Origin: Planctomycetota bacterium | GTDB lineage: Bacteria > Planctomycetota > Phycisphaerae > Phycisphaerales > UBA1924 | DNA length: 8,672 bases | Direction of reading: 5' to 3' | Assembly (NCBI GenBank): GCA_017303565.1 | Contig: JAFLCM010000082.1 | Span: forward strand, 1-8,672 | In this document: positions 6,529 through 8,672 of the stretch, piece after piece | Position numbering within the stretch: the stretch's first letter is position 1 | Layout of the letters: each line of letters begins with the position of its first letter | Notes under the pieces: generated by a model | Database searches by the model: none | Told to the model about the DNA's origin: nothing | What the model saw: the letters and a program-made list of their open reading frames with translations, nothing else | Position numbers and translations under genes: made by a program

Positions 6529-8640
6529 TCACGGGCACGGGCGCCCGAACGCGCCAAGCAGCGCGATTAGGTCCGCGGTATCGACCACCCCGTCACCGTT
6601 GAAATCCGGGTCAGCCCCAGGAGGCGGGCAGCCGCCGCCGACCGGCCCGCCCGGCCCGCCGAACCGCGGCAGCCAGATCGTCAGGTCGAGCGTGTTCACC
6701 ACCCCGTCGCAGTTCATGTCGCCCAGACAGACGGGGCGGGTGCTCGGCGGGTACAGCGGGACCGAGAAAGCCGTAACGGCGTCAATGTCATCGGACAACC
6801 GTGAACTCGGCGCCAGCACCGAGAACGATGCGCCGTTCAGGAACGACGCGTACAGCCGCCGCGCCGACAAGCCGCCGGACTCGTCGGGCGCTGTCAGCGG
6901 GTCGTCGCGCGCTACACCGAACAGCACCGCCAGCGCTCCCGCGACCCCGCTCGCGGGGTCGTCCATCGTGACAAACTCGAACGCCCGGACGTCCACGCCC
7001 GGAGCGAGCCCCAGGTGCGCCGGCGTGACCGCGGGCACGGGGCCCGCCGGCGTCTGCTCGTACACCGTCCCCGGGTCGAGCGGAAGGCCGGTGGTCGGGT
7101 GCAGGATCGGGGCCTCGTGGTCCGGCGAGAAGTACCACACCGGGCAATCGCCCGCCGCCACCGAAACATCCAGCCCATCGACATCATCGTCCGCGCCCGA
7201 GCCCGGCGCGAAGGGTGCCGCGGGGGGGTTCGGGGACAGGCTCGGGTGAACCGCGTCCTCCGCCGCGACGCCGAAGACCGAGCCGATCGCCCAGGACGCC
7301 GGGGCCACGCGCACCAGCGAGAGCGCCAGCACCTCGTCACGCCCCGCCGAACTGCCCCGCACCACGCCGGTCGGACTGGCCTCGCCGATCGGGATGTCGC
7401 ACACCGGGCCCGCCGCGAACGTGAGCGGACGCTCCCGATCGTCCTCGAACGACACCAGCAGGTCATCGACACCGTAGATGCAACCCGAGGTGATCGGAAC
7501 AGGCGCCGCCAACGGGCCGTTGATCAGCACCGGAGAGAGCGAAACCTCCGTCGCATCGAAGTCGTCGGCATCGTGCCAGTTGAACGCCAGCGGCAGCGTC
7601 GCGTTCGAGCAGTAGGGCGGGCCGAGCGGCACCAGCGGCGCGGGCCCGGGGTCAACGCCGAGGAACACCGCCGCGTCGTCACGAGGCCCGTTCTGTCCCG
7701 GGGGAGGGATGCTCGGGCCGTTCCACGGGTACGCGTCACCGGGATCGAACGCGCCGTTGGCGTTGAGATTCGCGTCGCCGATCTCACGATCGGAGCCCAG
7801 GTCGAGCCCGAACTCGCGGAACACCGCCGCGGGGTCCGGGAATGGGTCGGGCGGGTTCGGCACGAGCGAAAGAACCAGCGTGCCCGTGTACAACGCCGAC
7901 GACTCGTCCTGCGAGAACGCGCCCGCACCCGGGTCGCGGATCACCGCCAGGCACTCCGCGCCCACCGAGATCGGCAGCGGCGCGCCGGCGAGCACGGTGA
8001 AGGCGCCCGACTGGCCGGGCTGGTTGCGAACGATCGTCCCGCCCGGGATGTCGAAGAACCCGGCGGTGATCTCCGTCGCATCAACCCACAGCCGCGAGAA
8101 CCGCACCCGCGCCTCATCCTCGATGAACGCCTCGGGGTTCTGCGTGGTCGCCGACAGACCGCGCCACTGATACGCCACCGTCACCGGCGTGCCCGGAGCA
8201 ACCCCGGCGATATCGACCGTGAGCGAAGCGTTCCACCTCGTCTCCCCCCGCGCGAACCATGTCACGCGGTCACAGGAGTGAAACGTGCTGGCGGCGAACC
8301 GCCAGCGCAGCACCAGCACCGACGAGCCAACGCCGTCAACACGCACGTTGCCGCCGCCCCGGGCCGCGAGTTCGCACGCGGGCTGCGGCGTTCGGTAGTC
8401 GCAGTCGGCCCCCATCACGGCGCCGAGGTCCGACCCGAGCACCCCCGGCAGCCACTGCACCGCCGAAGCACTCGTCAGGCAGCCGGGCGTCGTGTCGGTC
8501 ACATCGTCGGCCTCGGCCTCACCGACACCGCCCAGCGCCGACCCCGGCACGCTCCACACCTGTGCCGAAAGCGGCGCCGCGCCGAAAAGCAGCACGGTCA
8601 ACGCCGACCAGTGACGCGCCACGCTTCTGCGAGTTCTCAT
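6529..8640 (-). CDS. Large secreted protein with C-terminal dockerin-like Ca-binding pair
   Basis: A 703-residue exported protein. The signal peptide is MRTRRS plus a hydrophobic stretch, with likely cleavage after LSA or LSAQ (residue 26-27). The C-terminus (638-703) holds two dockerin type I-like repeats: loop one Asp641, Asn643, Asp645, Asn649, Asp652 and loop two Asp679, Asn681, Asp683, Asp690. Each is followed by a hydrophobic helix (LTIWLPRFG, LIALLGAFG), with a Gly/Pro linker between. A third EF-hand-like loop sits at 291-302 (Asn291, Asn293, Asn295, Gly296, Asp302). An acidic DDDVDGLDV stretch (484-492) and DDIDAVTAF (617-625) recur in form. Thirteen cysteines suggest disulfides outside the cytoplasm. 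The bulk (28-630) matches no enzyme domain I recognise. The start has GGGAG seven bases upstream. Phycisphaerae encode many such dockerin-ended proteins without cellulosomes; surface anchoring or assembly is a plausible but unproven role. Confidence 0.85.
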   Translation of the reverse strand: MRTRRSVARHWSALTVLLFGAAPLSAQVWSVPGSALGGVGEAEADDVTDTTPGCLTSASAVQWLPGVLGSDLGAVMGADCDYRTPQPACELAARGGGNVRVDGVGSSVLVLRWRFAASTFHSCDRVTWFARGETRWNASLTVDIAGVAPGTPVTVAYQWRGLSATTQNPEAFIEDEARVRFSRLWVDATEITAGFFDIPGGTIVRNQPGQSGAFTVLAGAPLPISVGAECLAVIRDPGAGAFSQDESSALYTGTLVLSLVPNPPDPFPDPAAVFREFGLDLGSDREIGDANLNANGAFDPGDAYPWNGPSIPPPGQNGPRDDAAVFLGVDPGPAPLVPLGPPYCSNATLPLAFNWHDADDFDATEVSLSPVLINGPLAAPVPITSGCIYGVDDLLVSFEDDRERPLTFAAGPVCDIPIGEASPTGVVRGSSAGRDEVLALSLVRVAPASWAIGSVFGVAAEDAVHPSLSPNPPAAPFAPGSGADDDVDGLDVSVAAGDCPVWYFSPDHEAPILHPTTGLPLDPGTVYEQTPAGPVPAVTPAHLGLAPGVDVRAFEFVTMDDPASGVAGALAVLFGVARDDPLTAPDESGGLSARRLYASFLNGASFSVLAPSSRLSDDIDAVTAFSVPLYPPSTRPVCLGDMNCDGVVNTLDLTIWLPRFGGPGGPVGGGCPPPGADPDFNGDGVVDTADLIALLGAFGRPCP

Positions 8641-8647
8641 GGTCTTT

Positions 8648-8652
8648 CTCCC
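8648..8652 (-). promoter_or_regulatory. Shine-Dalgarno site (GGGAG) of the dockerin-ended secreted protein
   Basis: On the minus strand GGGAG ends seven bases before the ATG at 8640, supporting the start that yields a proper signal peptide. Its promoter must lie mostly beyond the right edge of the window. Confidence 0.5.
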
Positions 8653-8672
8653 GACGCGCGGCCTCAGCGGCG

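Noticed and set aside
6038..7249. 403-codon plus-strand open frame
   Set aside because: It overlaps the methyltransferase in another frame and then runs antisense to the dockerin-ended gene. Arg/Pro-rich, with no start signal.

Overview
The window is GC-rich DNA that reads like a planctomycete of the Phycisphaerae type. This rests on gene content, not on a marker gene. The main clues are a secreted protein ending in a paired dockerin-like Ca-binding module, a TatC with a long extra-cytoplasmic insertion, a small lipoprotein with a HEAT-like repeat, and a partner-switching anti-sigma kinase with its STAS antagonist. No rRNA, tRNA, CRISPR array, insertion sequence or phage gene was seen.

Layout. 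(1) 1-279, minus: N-terminal half of an ECF-like sigma factor, cut by the window edge. (2) 400-1916, plus: tatC followed by tadA, whose stop and start overlap as GTGA, so they are probably translationally coupled. (3) 1961-4848, minus: a run of four genes read leftward. These are a secreted transglutaminase-like protein, a small lipoprotein, an RsbW/SpoIIAB-type anti-sigma kinase and a STAS-domain antagonist. The last two lie 3 bp apart and form a classical partner-switch pair. (4) 4994-6443, plus: a TatD-family metal-dependent hydrolase followed closely by a class I SAM-dependent methyltransferase-like protein. (5) 6529-8640, minus: a 703-residue secreted protein with a signal peptide, Ca-binding-like loops and a C-terminal dockerin-like pair.

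How the genes fit together. TatC exports folded proteins. TadA makes inosine at the tRNA wobble position. The kinase and STAS pair should control release of a sigma factor that is not identifiable here; no PP2C (SpoIIE/RsbU) phosphatase is visible. The secreted and lipoprotein genes are envelope functions. Most of the window is core or lineage-typical chromosome, not an accessory island. I did not find a convincing undescribed multi-gene system. The best leads are the TatC insertion, the large dockerin-ended protein, and the anti-sigma kinase/STAS pair with the small lipoprotein upstream.

No gene-free stretch exceeds 300 bases. The longest gaps are 280-399 (divergent sigma/tatC) and 4849-4993 (divergent transglutaminase/tatD). 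Plus-strand genes favour C at the wobble position and minus-strand genes favour G. This makes the plus strand C-rich and creates several long false open frames opposite real genes.
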